Position numbers and translations under genes: made by a program
Source of the DNA: a bacterium
GTDB taxonomy: Bacteria; Bacteroidota; Bacteroidia; Cytophagales; Cyclobacteriaceae
Direction of reading: 5' to 3'
NCBI GenBank assembly: GCA_024743255.1
Contig: JANSWY010000034.1
Span: 1-45,677, forward strand
Length of the DNA: 45,677 nt
Part shown: one piece after another, positions 1 to 7,764 of the stretch
Numbering within the stretch: the stretch's first letter is position 1
Layout: every line of letters starts with the position of its first letter
The notes under the pieces: generated by a model
Told to the model about the DNA's origin: nothing
Databases searched by the model: none
The model's input: the letters and a program-made list of their open reading frames with translations, nothing else

Positions 1-648
1 ATCCTTTTAGGGGGTGGAGTCTCATTTAGTTTTTATGATCGCAACGATAGCGATACTTTCGATAATAACCCGGATTTAGTTGAGGACCTCTGGAGTCATA
101 GCTACTTTACTTTTACACCAATAATCGGAGCATTTTCCAAGGATTATGTCATGCTTGGTATTAAACCTACTATTTCAAGGCGAGAAACATCAGATAGTCG
201 AATTGACTCAGATTCCGAAAATCATTGGGAAAATAAAAGCTTTGAGTATGGCGCTTCATTATTTATCTCTCACATGTACCCATTGTACAAGAGGTTTGGT
301 GCCACATTGGAACATGAAGCTGGATATAAAAGATATCAAGGGACATCCGAAAGAGACTGGACCTACTACAACAATGAAATTGTTATCGATGAAAACAGCT
401 ATGAACATACCGAAAAAGGAAATAGATACTTTGCTGGTATTTCTCTTATGCTCTACTATGCATTTACTGATAACTTTTTAGTCCAGACAAAAATTGGACA
501 GCTAGCTTATCAACATGGGAATACAACAGTAACCGATGACCGTAATAACGGTGAAAGAGTTGACAAAAGAACAGTCTCCTCTGGAGATCTTAATTTTATT
601 ACCACCCTGTCTTTCGACAAAATCCTCACCCTTAATTACTTATTTTGA
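1..648 (+). CDS. Outer-membrane beta-barrel-like protein, 3' end only
   Basis: Reading frame 1 is open from the first base of the window to a TGA at 646-648, giving the last 215 residues of a protein whose start lies outside. The fragment alternates polar and aromatic residues in short strands and ends in Leu-Phe after the strand ILTLNYLF. A C-terminal aromatic residue on a final amphipathic strand is the usual mark of an outer-membrane barrel recognised by the BAM complex. I see no TonB plug, protease or lipobox in this part. The role is unknown; a barrel or surface-associated protein is an inference from composition and the terminus only. A strong terminator follows 8 bases after the stop. 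Confidence 0.55.
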   Translation: MLLGGGVSFSFYDRNDSDTFDNNPDLVEDLWSHSYFTFTPIIGAFSKDYVMLGIKPTISRRETSDSRIDSDSENHWENKSFEYGASLFISHMYPLYKRFGATLEHEAGYKRYQGTSERDWTYYNNEIVIDENSYEHTEKGNRYFAGISLMLYYAFTDNFLVQTKIGQLAYQHGNTTVTDDRNNGERVDKRTVSSGDLNFITTLSFDKILTLNYLF

Positions 649-656
649 TCAAAAAC

Positions 657-690
657 AAAAGACCCTACATCGCACGATATAGGGTCTTTT
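657..690. terminator. Bidirectional intrinsic terminator
   Basis: An 11-bp perfect inverted repeat, AAAAGACCCTA (657-667) and TAGGGTCTTTT (680-690), is flanked by T-rich sequence on the plus strand and, because the stem ends in A, by T on the minus strand too. It lies between the converging barrel gene and cysteine desulfurase and could end transcription from both sides. Confidence 0.85.
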
Positions 691-693
691 TTA

Positions 694-716
694 GATTAGG
701 TCGCTGATTAGGTCGC
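694..716. repeat. Short direct repeat, two copies of GATTAGGTCGC
   Basis: GATTAGGTCGC occurs at 694-704 and again at 706-716, giving a 12-bp period. It lies just beyond the terminator. No function is evident. Confidence 0.5.
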
Positions 717-966
717 GTATTTTTTAAAAAGTAGCAACCGCTTCGGTCTTAATGTTTCCATTCCCGAAAATACTTATCAAAATACTGTCAGGAATGGTTA
801 GTTTGGTTAGCAAAATCTTTCCTAAGATATCACAATTTTCTGGAAATGAAATGATTTTATCTCTAAAAATCTTCAATTCAAAATAACCAAAAAATGTTAA
901 CCAAAAACCTATAATTAAATATTGCTAAATAAAGATTTTTTAGAATTTAATTTGGAAACTCCAGTT

Positions 967-2112
967 TTAAGAAACTGTTTCACCTACTATTTCAGCCAAC
1001 CTTTCAACTGTGTAATCAATTTCCTCTGGTGTATTGAATTTACTGAATGAAAATCTCACAGCGCCACGTTGAGGGTCTCTGTCAAGTTCTGCCAAAACAT
1101 GTGATCCAATATCTGATCCACTGGAGCAAGCGCTACCTCCTGAGGCTGATATACCATTAATATCTAAATTAAACAGCATCATATCATTACTATCTGACGG
1201 AGGTGTGCAAACGCTAAGGACAGTGTATAAGCTATTTTCCACATCAGCAGATTGCCCGTTGAATTGTACTCCTGGAACAAGCTCTTTCAGCCTATCAATC
1301 ATTCTACTTTTAAGGGACTTAATGTAGGTTGCATGCTCTCCCATTTCTGAGTAAGCGATTTCAAGTGCTTTGGCCATACCAACAATGCCATAAACATTCT
1401 CAGTACCTCCTCTCATATTTCTCTCCTGAGCTCCTCCGGTAACGTATGGGTTTATTTTGAGATTGTTATTCAAATACAGAAATCCAACTCCCTTAGGCCC
1501 ATGAAATTTGTGAGCGGAACCTACTATGAAATGCGTCTTAAGACTTTGAAGATCGTGTTTGAAGTGACCCATTGTCTGAACTGTATCTGAGTGGAATTTT
1601 GCACCATATTCTTCACACAATTCACCAATTTTTTCAATGTCATTAATGTTGGCGATTTCATTATTGGCATGCATTATACTTACCAATGTTTTCTCACCGG
1701 ATTTCAATAAGCTTTCCAGGTGATCCATATCAATGACACCCTCACCATCTAGATTAACATGATCCAACTGAATTTTCCCTTCCTTAGCTAACTCTTCAAC
1801 TGTATGGGAAACAGCATGGTGTTCAATTTTGCTGGAGATAACTCGTTTGATACCATGGTCATCAATTGTGCATCTGATAGCCATGTTATCGGCTTCAGTA
1901 CCTCCAGAAGTAAAGAAAATTTCAGAAGGGGATGTGTTTAGCAGTTCAGCCACAGTTTTTCTGGAGCGCTCAATGGCAGAACGAACTCTTCTTCCGTGAG
2001 AATGAATAGAAGACGGGTTTCCGAACTCCTCTAACAAATAAGGTTTCATTGCCTCAAAAACTACTGGATCAATCGCGGTAGTGGCAGCATTGTCAAGGTA
2101 TACCTTCATCAT
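967..2112 (-). CDS. Cysteine desulfurase (NifS/IscS family)
   Basis: This 381-residue class V aminotransferase-fold enzyme uses PLP to remove sulfur from cysteine as an enzyme-bound persulfide for Fe-S clusters, thiolated tRNA and cofactors. Visible signatures are YLDNAATT at the N-terminus, the PLP lysine K202 in GSAHKFHGPKG, and the catalytic cysteine C329 in GGSACSSGSDIG. Length and motif spacing are normal for the family. The start is ATG-ATG; either Met could serve. It follows the phosphoglucosamine mutase gene by 29 bases on the same strand, so the two are probably co-transcribed. There is no iscU, iscR or sufBCD nearby, so IscS-like versus SufS-like duty cannot be settled here; the short active-site loop looks NifS/IscS-like. 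Confidence 0.93.
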   Translation of the reverse strand: MMKVYLDNAATTAIDPVVFEAMKPYLLEEFGNPSSIHSHGRRVRSAIERSRKTVAELLNTSPSEIFFTSGGTEADNMAIRCTIDDHGIKRVISSKIEHHAVSHTVEELAKEGKIQLDHVNLDGEGVIDMDHLESLLKSGEKTLVSIMHANNEIANINDIEKIGELCEEYGAKFHSDTVQTMGHFKHDLQSLKTHFIVGSAHKFHGPKGVGFLYLNNNLKINPYVTGGAQERNMRGGTENVYGIVGMAKALEIAYSEMGEHATYIKSLKSRMIDRLKELVPGVQFNGQSADVENSLYTVLSVCTPPSDSNDMMLFNLDINGISASGGSACSSGSDIGSHVLAELDRDPQRGAVRFSFSKFNTPEEIDYTVERLAEIVGETVS

Positions 2113-2141
2113 GTCAAAAAATGTTGTTTATTCGAAAATAT

Positions 2142-3524
2142 CTAAGAGATGACCTCTCGGATATCGGCTATTATCTTCTGAGCCAAATGTTCTGAAGTTG
2201 CTTCGTTTTCGGATTCCGAATAAATTCTGATTATTGGTTCAGTATTAGATTTTCGCAAATGTACCCATTCTTTATCAAATTCTATCTTTACTCCATCTAC
2301 AGTGTTGATAGGATTGCTTTGATACCTTGTTTTGATGTCCTCCAATACTTTATCAACATCAAGTTCAGGAGTGAGCTCAATCTTGTTTTTCGAAATATGG
2401 TACGCCGGATATGTAGATCTTAACATACTAGCACTTTTACCAAACTTTGCCAGGTACGTTAGGAATAGTGCTATTCCTACCAAAGCATCTCTGCCATAAT
2501 GCAATTCCGGATAGATAATACCGCCATTACCCTCACCACCGATTATTGCATTTACTTCTTTCATTTTCTCCACTACATTCACTTCTCCAACAGCTGAAGC
2601 ATGGTAAGTACAACCATGCTTTTCACTGATATCTCTAAGCGCTCTGGTAGAAGAGAGATTTGATACTGTCGCTCCTGGAGTATTTTGAAGTACATAGTCA
2701 CTCACAGAGACAAGTGTATATTCTTCTCCAAATGGAACACCATCTTCACAGACTAAAGCCAATCTGTCAACATCAGGGTCAACTATGATTCCCAAATCAT
2801 AATTTCCATTTTCCAATTCACCACAAATCTGTGTGATATTCTCTGGCAGTGGTTCTGGATTGTGTGGAAACATTCCATTCGGTTCACAATACAATTCCTG
2901 AATTGTATCTACTCCTAATTTCTTTAATAGCATAGGGACCGCTATCCCACCAGAGGAGTTTACAGCATCTACAACTATTTTGAATTTTCTCTCTCTGATT
3001 GCATCCACATCCACTAATGGAAGATCCAATATACTTTTAATGTGACGCTCAAGAGCAGATTCATCCTGGTGGTAAGACCCGATTTGTTTTACCTCCACAA
3101 AATCAAAATTCCCTGATTCCGCTAGATCCAGAACTACTTTTCCATCCGCCGCAGAAATAAATTCACCCTTTTCATTTAAAAGTTTCAGAGCATTCCATTG
3201 AACTGGATTATGACTGGCGGTAATGATGATACCACCTCCAGCCTGAGCTTCTACCACCTCCACTTCAACAGTAGGAGTAGTGGATAGACCCAGGTCAATC
3301 ACACTTAGGCCTAGTGATTGTAAAGTACTTGATACCAACTTGGCAATATATTCACCAGAAGGTCTTGCGTCCCTACCGATTACGATTCTATGATTAGTGG
3401 AATTTTGTTTAACCCATGACCCGTATGCTGCTGAAAATTTAACAACATCGATTGGTGATAAAGTTTCTCCAGGCTCCCCTCCGATCGTTCCTCTGATGCC
3501 TGATATAGATTTAATTAGTGTCAA
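2142..3524 (-). CDS. glmM: Phosphoglucosamine mutase (phosphohexomutase family)
   Basis: A 460-residue alpha-D-phosphohexomutase, most likely converting glucosamine-6-phosphate to glucosamine-1-phosphate for peptidoglycan and LPS precursors. All four family signatures are present: phosphoserine loop TASHNP with S104, metal site DPDVDRLAL, sugar-binding GEGNGG, and the C-terminal phosphate clamp RKSNTEPIIR. The start is a TTG: an in-frame TAA lies a few codons upstream with no ATG between, and the family N-terminus (TLIKSISGIRGT) begins there. A -7 promoter element sits 27 bases upstream. A phosphomannomutase is the alternative, but the Bacteroidota-type N-terminus and length favour GlmM. Confidence 0.85.
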   Translation of the reverse strand: MTLIKSISGIRGTIGGEPGETLSPIDVVKFSAAYGSWVKQNSTNHRIVIGRDARPSGEYIAKLVSSTLQSLGLSVIDLGLSTTPTVEVEVVEAQAGGGIIITASHNPVQWNALKLLNEKGEFISAADGKVVLDLAESGNFDFVEVKQIGSYHQDESALERHIKSILDLPLVDVDAIRERKFKIVVDAVNSSGGIAVPMLLKKLGVDTIQELYCEPNGMFPHNPEPLPENITQICGELENGNYDLGIIVDPDVDRLALVCEDGVPFGEEYTLVSVSDYVLQNTPGATVSNLSSTRALRDISEKHGCTYHASAVGEVNVVEKMKEVNAIIGGEGNGGIIYPELHYGRDALVGIALFLTYLAKFGKSASMLRSTYPAYHISKNKIELTPELDVDKVLEDIKTRYQSNPINTVDGVKIEFDKEWVHLRKSNTEPIIRIYSESENEATSEHLAQKIIADIREVIS

Positions 3525-3551
3525 TTTCTTGCGTATTATGGTTTAGCCCCG

Positions 3552-3559
3552 CAAAGATA
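3552..3559 (-). promoter_or_regulatory. Bacteroidota -7 element TATCTTTG for glmM-cysteine desulfurase
   Basis: TATCTTTG on the minus strand matches TAnnTTTG exactly and lies 27 bases before the TTG start, giving a leader of about 20 bases. An ATTG about 18 bases upstream is a poor match to the -33 TTTG element. Confidence 0.45.
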
Positions 3560-3685
3560 GAGAAATATTGCGCCAGACAATACTGATCTATAATTGTTAG
3601 GTGTGTGATTAATTATAAATGCCAATTGAATAATGCAATATCCTATTGACTACCAAAGCTTTGATTGAATAAAATAGAAAAGAGA

Positions 3686-3916
3686 TTAGTTGAATTTAGC
3701 CAAGACTTTGTTGACCTCAGAGTCTGGGTTTCCACACTCTTCGCCAGCCGTCATTGTCTTACCGCAGTAACCGCAAGTCGCTCCTTCTTTGTTTAGGAAT
3801 GGGCTCTGTGAAGCACAAGTTCCTTTGAATTCGCCATTCTTTTTGAAAATCAGTCTAACCGACATCAAAATGAAAAATAAAGCAATAAATCCAACTCCTA
3901 GTAATACGGTAGCCAT
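3686..3916 (-). CDS. Small four-Cys membrane protein, NqrM/DUF539-like
   Basis: A 76-residue protein with one N-terminal membrane helix (about residues 3-23), a basic turn IFKKNGEFKG, and four cysteines: C34, C48, C51 (CGYC) and C61. This plan, a single helix, a K-G-x-C motif near residue 33 and a short Cys-rich tail, resembles NqrM (DUF539), which is needed to mature the Fe centre of the Na+-translocating NADH:quinone reductase. The resemblance is from memory of the family, not an alignment. No nqr genes are in the window, so the link cannot be tested by context. It has its own promoter-like element and is divergent from mazG. If not NqrM, it is an unclassified thiol or metal-binding membrane protein. 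Confidence 0.6.
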   Translation of the reverse strand: MATVLLGVGFIALFFILMSVRLIFKKNGEFKGTCASQSPFLNKEGATCGYCGKTMTAGEECGNPDSEVNKVLAKFN

Positions 3917-3938
3917 ATCATTATTAATATTTACACTG

Positions 3939-3946
3939 CAAAATTA
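3939..3946 (-). promoter_or_regulatory. -7 element TAATTTTG for the NqrM-like gene
   Basis: An exact TAnnTTTG on the minus strand lies 22 bases upstream of the ATG at 3916, the right distance for a short leader. No clear TTTG -33 element is seen. Confidence 0.4.
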
Positions 3947-4010
3947 ACAAAGTCCTTAAAATGAACAGTATAATCTGAAGAAAGGTTTTACAACCCTGCC
4001 TAATCATACC

Positions 4011-4018
4011 TACATTTG
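4011..4018 (+). promoter_or_regulatory. -7 element TACATTTG for mazG
   Basis: An exact TAnnTTTG is preceded 21 bases upstream by TTTT (3986-3989), a near match to the -33 TTTG. The leader would be about 55 bases. It lies back to back with the promoter of the NqrM-like gene. Confidence 0.45.
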
Positions 4019-4077
4019 TACGAGATAAAACACCATCGATTCAAGAAAAATTCACTGTATTCACAAAGAATTATAAA

Positions 4078-4893
4078 ATGAAAGAAATCATCAGAGAGGA
4101 AGATTTGAGGAGAAAAGAAAAACTAGACGCTTTTGACCGGCTTTTAACCATAATGGATGAGCTGCGACTTAATTGTCCGTGGGATAAAAAGCAAACCCTT
4201 GAATCTTTGAGGCACCTTACAATTGAGGAAACATATGAACTTTCAGACGCAATAATTGAAGGTGATTACGATGAAATCAAAAAGGAAATTGGTGATCTAA
4301 TGCTTCATATGGCTTTTTATTCAAGAATTGGAAGTGAAGATAAGAAGTTTGATATGGCAGATGTATTGAATTCAGTCTGCGATAAGCTTGTACACCGGCA
4401 CCCACATATCTACGGTGATGTAGATGCTGATAATGAAGAGCAGGTAAAAGCCAACTGGGAAAAAATTAAGCTAAAAGAAAAAGGCAATAAATCAGTACTT
4501 GGAGGTGTCCCAAATTCACTTCCAGCTCTTGTAAAAGCTATGAGAATCCAGGAAAAAGCTCGGGGTGTGGGTTTTGATTGGGAAAAGAAAGAGCAGGTTT
4601 GGGAGAAAGTAGAAGAGGAGATGCAGGAATTTAAAGCTGAATATAATATTGAGAATGAATCAGACATAAACAAGGAGAAAGCGCAGAATGAGTTTGGAGA
4701 CCTATTGTTTAGTTTGATCAACTATGCTCGTTTTGTTGACATCAATCCTGAAGAAGCCTTGGAAAGAACCAATAAGAAATTCATCAAACGATTCCAATAT
4801 CTGGAAAGCGAGTCCAAAGCAGATGGCAAGTCCATTGCTGATATGAGTCTAGAAGAAATGGATGAGTACTGGGAGAAGGCTAAACATATTTAA
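4078..4893 (+). CDS. mazG: Nucleoside triphosphate pyrophosphohydrolase MazG
   Basis: A 271-residue two-domain MazG that hydrolyses (d)NTPs to NMP and pyrophosphate as a house-cleaning enzyme, and in some bacteria lowers ppGpp. The N-terminal domain shows CPWDKKQTLESL followed by the metal-binding EETYE and EIGDLM pairs; the second domain repeats the pattern with EVEEEMQEFKAE and FGDLLFSLINYARF. Length is usual for the double-domain form. It starts at an ATG preceded by an A-rich leader and has its own promoter-like element. The next gene follows after 37 bases and may be co-transcribed. There is no mazEF toxin-antitoxin pair here. Confidence 0.93.
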   Translation: MKEIIREEDLRRKEKLDAFDRLLTIMDELRLNCPWDKKQTLESLRHLTIEETYELSDAIIEGDYDEIKKEIGDLMLHMAFYSRIGSEDKKFDMADVLNSVCDKLVHRHPHIYGDVDADNEEQVKANWEKIKLKEKGNKSVLGGVPNSLPALVKAMRIQEKARGVGFDWEKKEQVWEKVEEEMQEFKAEYNIENESDINKEKAQNEFGDLLFSLINYARFVDINPEEALERTNKKFIKRFQYLESESKADGKSIADMSLEEMDEYWEKAKHI

Positions 4894-4930
4894 TCAAACA
4901 ATTTTACCCTTAAATCGATTTGACTAATAG

Positions 4931-5365
4931 ATGAATATACTTGTCAAATCTTCGGTAAATCAAAACAAAGACACTGTAGCTCAGGGATTCACGGAAGACT
5001 TATTTTTAAAGCTGAATCCGCCATTTCCTCCTGTCAAACTATTACAATTTGATGGTTGTAAGAAGGATGATATTGTAGCCCTTGAGCTTAATTTCCTTTT
5101 ATTCAAACAAAAGTGGGAGAGTCTCATCACCTCGGACTTTGATAATCCAGACGAATGGCAATTTGTGGATGAAGGAGTTGAACTTCCGTTCTTTCTAAAA
5201 TACTGGAAGCACACTCATCGGGTTTTGGAGACTGAGAACGGATCGGAGATCATTGATGATATTGAGTATAAAACTCCCAATTGGCTTTTGGATATATTAA
5301 TGTACCCTGCTCTATTGCTGCAATTCCTCTTCAGAAAGCCGATCTACAAGAAGGTATTTAAATAA
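4931..5365 (+). CDS. SRPBCC (START-like) superfamily protein
   Basis: A 144-residue protein with the sequence feel of Bacteroidota SRPBCC/polyketide-cyclase-fold proteins: LNPPFPPVKLLQFDGC near the N-terminus, a central beta-rich segment with FFLKYWKHTHRV, then IIDDIEYKTPNWLLD and a C-terminal helix ending FRKPIYKKVF. Proteins of this fold bind lipids or other hydrophobic ligands in a deep cavity. No signal peptide is seen, so it is probably cytoplasmic. The ligand is unknown. The position 37 bases after mazG suggests co-transcription but does not explain a function. Confidence 0.6.
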   Translation: MNILVKSSVNQNKDTVAQGFTEDLFLKLNPPFPPVKLLQFDGCKKDDIVALELNFLLFKQKWESLITSDFDNPDEWQFVDEGVELPFFLKYWKHTHRVLETENGSEIIDDIEYKTPNWLLDILMYPALLLQFLFRKPIYKKVFK

Positions 5366-5392
5366 AGGGACCAGGAATTCTCCCGGCCCCTT
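5365..5392 (-). terminator. Terminator-like hairpin after the tonB pair
   Basis: The arms AAGGGACCAGGA and TCCCGGCCCCTT form a 12-bp stem that is fully paired on the minus strand if two G-U pairs are allowed; on the plus strand the same positions are A-C mismatches. The minus transcript then reads TTTATTT. It therefore best serves the minus-strand tonB genes, although it starts at the stop of the plus-strand SRPBCC gene. Confidence 0.6.
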
Positions 5393-5428
5393 GCTAACCA
5401 ACTTCACATACCTAACATTAAAAGACAG

Positions 5429-6112
5429 TTATGGATTGAGTTTGAAATATATTGGTAAGATCATCCTAACTCTTACCGGTATTCCTCTTTGTTTTCCCGG
5501 GGTCCATTTTGGATACGATTTGATCACCCTGATCGCTTCCAGATCACATTCTTCACTTATTCCTTTTACTGCTTTTACATCAGATAGTGTACCATCCTTT
5601 TCTACAACGAACTGAATAAATACCTTGCCTTCAATTCCCATTCTCATGGCAGATCTAGGATACTTCAATTCTTTTGATAGATACTTGTAAAAGGAAGCCA
5701 TACCGCCATCAGGATTGGGCATTATTTCGGATGTAATTAAAATTTCATCCACTACCTCTTCAGGAGGCTCCTCCACCACAACCTCAAAGGAACCAGAATC
5801 CATTGGTTCTGTGAGTAACTCCTCTTCATCAAATAATTCTTCCTCATCATTATCAACCTCAGTTTCATCTGTGGTAGGATTTATCACAACAGGTTTTGGC
5901 GGCTTTGGAGGAGCTGGAATACTAGTCCTTGGACTCTCAACTATTACTTCAAATATCTCTCCATTTGGTTCGTCCGGAATATCAATAGTATCAAACTCAC
6001 TTCGCCATTCAAAGGCCAATAGCACCAATCCAAGACTAAGGCACAACCCCATCGACATAAACAACGATCTTTTGCTATCCAAATCTAGCTTTGGGTTTTT
6101 TCTTTGTTCCAT
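5429..6112 (-). CDS. TonB-family energy transducer (copy A)
   Basis: A 227-residue inner-membrane anchored TonB protein that would carry proton-motive force energy to outer-membrane TonB-dependent receptors. It has a basic cytoplasmic start (RKNPKLDLDSKR), one membrane helix at about residues 16-34, a Pro-rich then very acidic periplasmic linker (PAPPKPPKPVV; EVDNDEEELFDEEEL), and a C-terminal TonB domain with KYPRSAMRMGIEGKVFI and the final PVRVRMILPIYFKL. It lies 5 bases after a close paralogue, so the pair is one operon by tandem duplication. The symbol is left blank because Bacteroidota carry many TonBs and the partner receptor is not here. Confidence 0.88.
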   Translation of the reverse strand: MEQRKNPKLDLDSKRSLFMSMGLCLSLGLVLLAFEWRSEFDTIDIPDEPNGEIFEVIVESPRTSIPAPPKPPKPVVINPTTDETEVDNDEEELFDEEELLTEPMDSGSFEVVVEEPPEEVVDEILITSEIMPNPDGGMASFYKYLSKELKYPRSAMRMGIEGKVFIQFVVEKDGTLSDVKAVKGISEECDLEAIRVIKSYPKWTPGKQRGIPVRVRMILPIYFKLNP

Positions 6113-6117
6113 GATGG

Positions 6118-6789
6118 TTATTGCAGTCTAAATGTGATCGGCATCATCATTCTTACTTTCACAGGATTGCCCCTCTGCTTACCAGGCACCCATCCAGGAT
6201 ATGCTTTTATGACTCGCATAGCTTCCTGGTCGCATTCTGTATGAATTCCTTTCACTACCTCAACATTCGTTACATTTCCATTCGTATCTACAATAAATCG
6301 AACAAATACTTTTCCTTCAACTCCCATTCTGATGGCAGATCTAGGATATTTCATTTTCTTACCCAGGAAATCATAAAACGCTTGCATTCCACCTTGAGGG
6401 GTTGGTGGTGATTCAACTATATCAAATACTTCAGGTACTGTCTCTATAATCTCCTCTTCATCTCCGAAATCAATATCCGGGATATCCTCATCAAAATCAT
6501 CCCCAAAATCTATATCAATATCTGGCTCATCTATCAATTCCTCAGACTCCTTAATAATTGGCTGAATAACTTTCGGTTTTGGTGGTTCTGGCGGGTCTTG
6601 TCTGGTTTGTTGGATATCTATGATATCTTCAAAAGTCTCAGTTTGAGCCTCAAAAGCCATTATTGGGTCCATTTCAGATTTCCATTCAAAAGCTACAAGT
6701 ACAAAACCAAGGCTTAGGCAAAGGCCAATAGACATAAACAGGCCTCTTTTTCCTTCTAATGCGATTTTAGGATTTTTTCGTAATTCCAT
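6118..6789 (-). CDS. TonB-family energy transducer (copy B)
   Basis: A 223-residue paralogue of the following gene. The two share RKNPK, KRxLFMS and GLCLSLG around the membrane helix and KYPRSA, RMG, EGKVF and PGKQRG in the TonB C-terminal domain, but their linkers differ: this one carries repeated acidic clusters (DIDIDFGDDFDED, DIDFGDEEEI). Conserved ends and free linkers are expected if both still dock on receptors but span or sort differently. No TonB box receptor, ExbB or ExbD gene is present. The 116-base gap upstream holds a 9-bp inverted pair (6797-6805 with 6877-6885) that might be regulatory. Confidence 0.88.
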   Translation of the reverse strand: MELRKNPKIALEGKRGLFMSIGLCLSLGFVLVAFEWKSEMDPIMAFEAQTETFEDIIDIQQTRQDPPEPPKPKVIQPIIKESEELIDEPDIDIDFGDDFDEDIPDIDFGDEEEIIETVPEVFDIVESPPTPQGGMQAFYDFLGKKMKYPRSAIRMGVEGKVFVRFIVDTNGNVTNVEVVKGIHTECDQEAMRVIKAYPGWVPGKQRGNPVKVRMMMPITFRLQ

Positions 6790-6905
6790 TCTTCAATTCG
6801 GTTTATGGATCAAAGGCATTGCAAGGACATAGACATGCCCACAAAATGCAGATGATTCTGTTTTACAAATGATTAATAAACCGAACCCGGGTGACGGTTA
6901 ACTAT

Positions 6906-7148
6906 TTATTTTTGCTGCTCTATAGCAGGCTTTTCATTATTAATTCTCTTCTCTGAGATTTTAATATATCCGATTATTGCAACGGCCACAACAAACACTA
7001 CAGCCACAACAACGACCCACAACTTGCTCAAAAACGACTTTTTCTGTTGTTTTTCATAAAGCCCTGTGAACTTCTTAAAATCTCTATGCCTCTCGATCTG
7101 GCCTTTCGAAAATGACCCTCGGCGTATACGTACATCGTGCTTAGTCAT
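6906..7148 (-). CDS. Small basic single-pass membrane protein, sigma-factor partner candidate
   Basis: An 80-residue protein with a strongly basic N-terminal half (RIRRGSF, RHRDFKK, KQQKKS), one Val-rich membrane helix at about residues 45-63 and a short polar tail. By the positive-inside rule the N-terminal half is cytoplasmic. Its ATG overlaps the end of the ECF sigma gene by 8 bases, which implies translational coupling. That position is usual for an anti-sigma factor, but no zinc-finger or other known anti-sigma motif is visible. A role in holding or tuning the sigma factor at the membrane is an inference from context only. Confidence 0.6.
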   Translation of the reverse strand: MTKHDVRIRRGSFSKGQIERHRDFKKFTGLYEKQQKKSFLSKLWVVVVAVVFVVAVAIIGYIKISEKRINNEKPAIEQQK

Positions 7149-7707
7149 TTACTTTTAGTTTGAAAAACCCTCTCAACTTTTCTAATGTTCTGTATGTGCG
7201 CATTTTAACAGCGCTTTCTTTCATATCCAGAATATAGGCTATTTCTTTAAAATTCTTTTCTTCAAAAAATCTTAACTCAATGACAGCCAATTCAGTCTCT
7301 TCAAGATCTGCCAGCAACTTCACCAATTGATTTATCTCCTCGTCAGTACTTTCCTCATCCTGAAAGTCAATCAAATCAACTATCTGCTGTTGCTCTATGC
7401 TGAAAACCTGTTTGGTTCCTTTAGATCTGAAATGCTTCTTGATTTCATTGGAAGCTATCCGATGCAACCAGGCCCCAAATGGCACTCCTCTATACTGGAA
7501 GCCTTTCAGACTATTAAGCGCTTTCATGAATGTCTGAGATACCAAATCAGCAGCCAAATCATGATCATCAGTTCTACGATATACAAATCGATAGATCTGC
7601 TCATAATAGTGATCATACAGTGGTTCAAACTCACGGTAGTCCTTTCGGGCTGCATTTATAAGCTGCTCCTCATTAGGTAACGGGCCGATGAATCCACTGT
7701 CTGTCAA
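7141..7707 (-). CDS. ECF-type sigma-70 family RNA polymerase sigma factor
   Basis: A 188-residue sigma factor with region 2 at about residues 25-95 (YYEQIYRFVYRR, LVSQTFMKAL, GVPFGAWLHRIASNEI) and region 4 at about 130-185 (ELAVIELRFFEEKNFKEIA followed by the helix-turn-helix with ESAVKMRTYRTL). Regions 1 and 3 are absent, as in ECF factors. The reading frame opens at a TTG after an in-frame TAA four codons upstream; no ATG occurs before region 2, so TTG is the likely start. It heads a set with the small membrane protein and, after 116 bases, the two tonB genes. Cell-surface signalling or envelope-stress control of that set is plausible but unproven. Confidence 0.88.
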   Translation of the reverse strand: MTDSGFIGPLPNEEQLINAARKDYREFEPLYDHYYEQIYRFVYRRTDDHDLAADLVSQTFMKALNSLKGFQYRGVPFGAWLHRIASNEIKKHFRSKGTKQVFSIEQQQIVDLIDFQDEESTDEEINQLVKLLADLEETELAVIELRFFEEKNFKEIAYILDMKESAVKMRTYRTLEKLRGFFKLKVND

Positions 7708-7764
7708 TGCAACTAGTTAAGTTTTGTAAGTATAATCCTCAGACAAGAAAGAAGTCACAGATAT

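Larger units (their letters stand above)
649..966. other. Intergenic stretch between convergent genes
   Basis: This 318-base gap separates two convergent genes. It contains the terminator at 657-690 and a short direct repeat at 694-716. The rest is AT-rich, with no tRNA cloverleaf or convincing reading frame. A 7-bp inverted pair, CCATTCC at 758-764 and GGAATGG at 791-797, is too weak to call. Confidence 0.6.

Noticed and set aside
5715-6131. A 138-codon Ser-rich plus-strand frame antisense to TonB copy A
   Set aside because: The Ser run is the complement of the acidic linker; it is a shadow of the TonB gene.
6797-6885. 9-bp inverted pair TTCGGTTTA / TAAACCGAA between the small membrane gene and tonB
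   Set aside because: The arms are 71 bases apart with no U-run or clear promoter, so chance cannot be excluded; noted as a possible site only.
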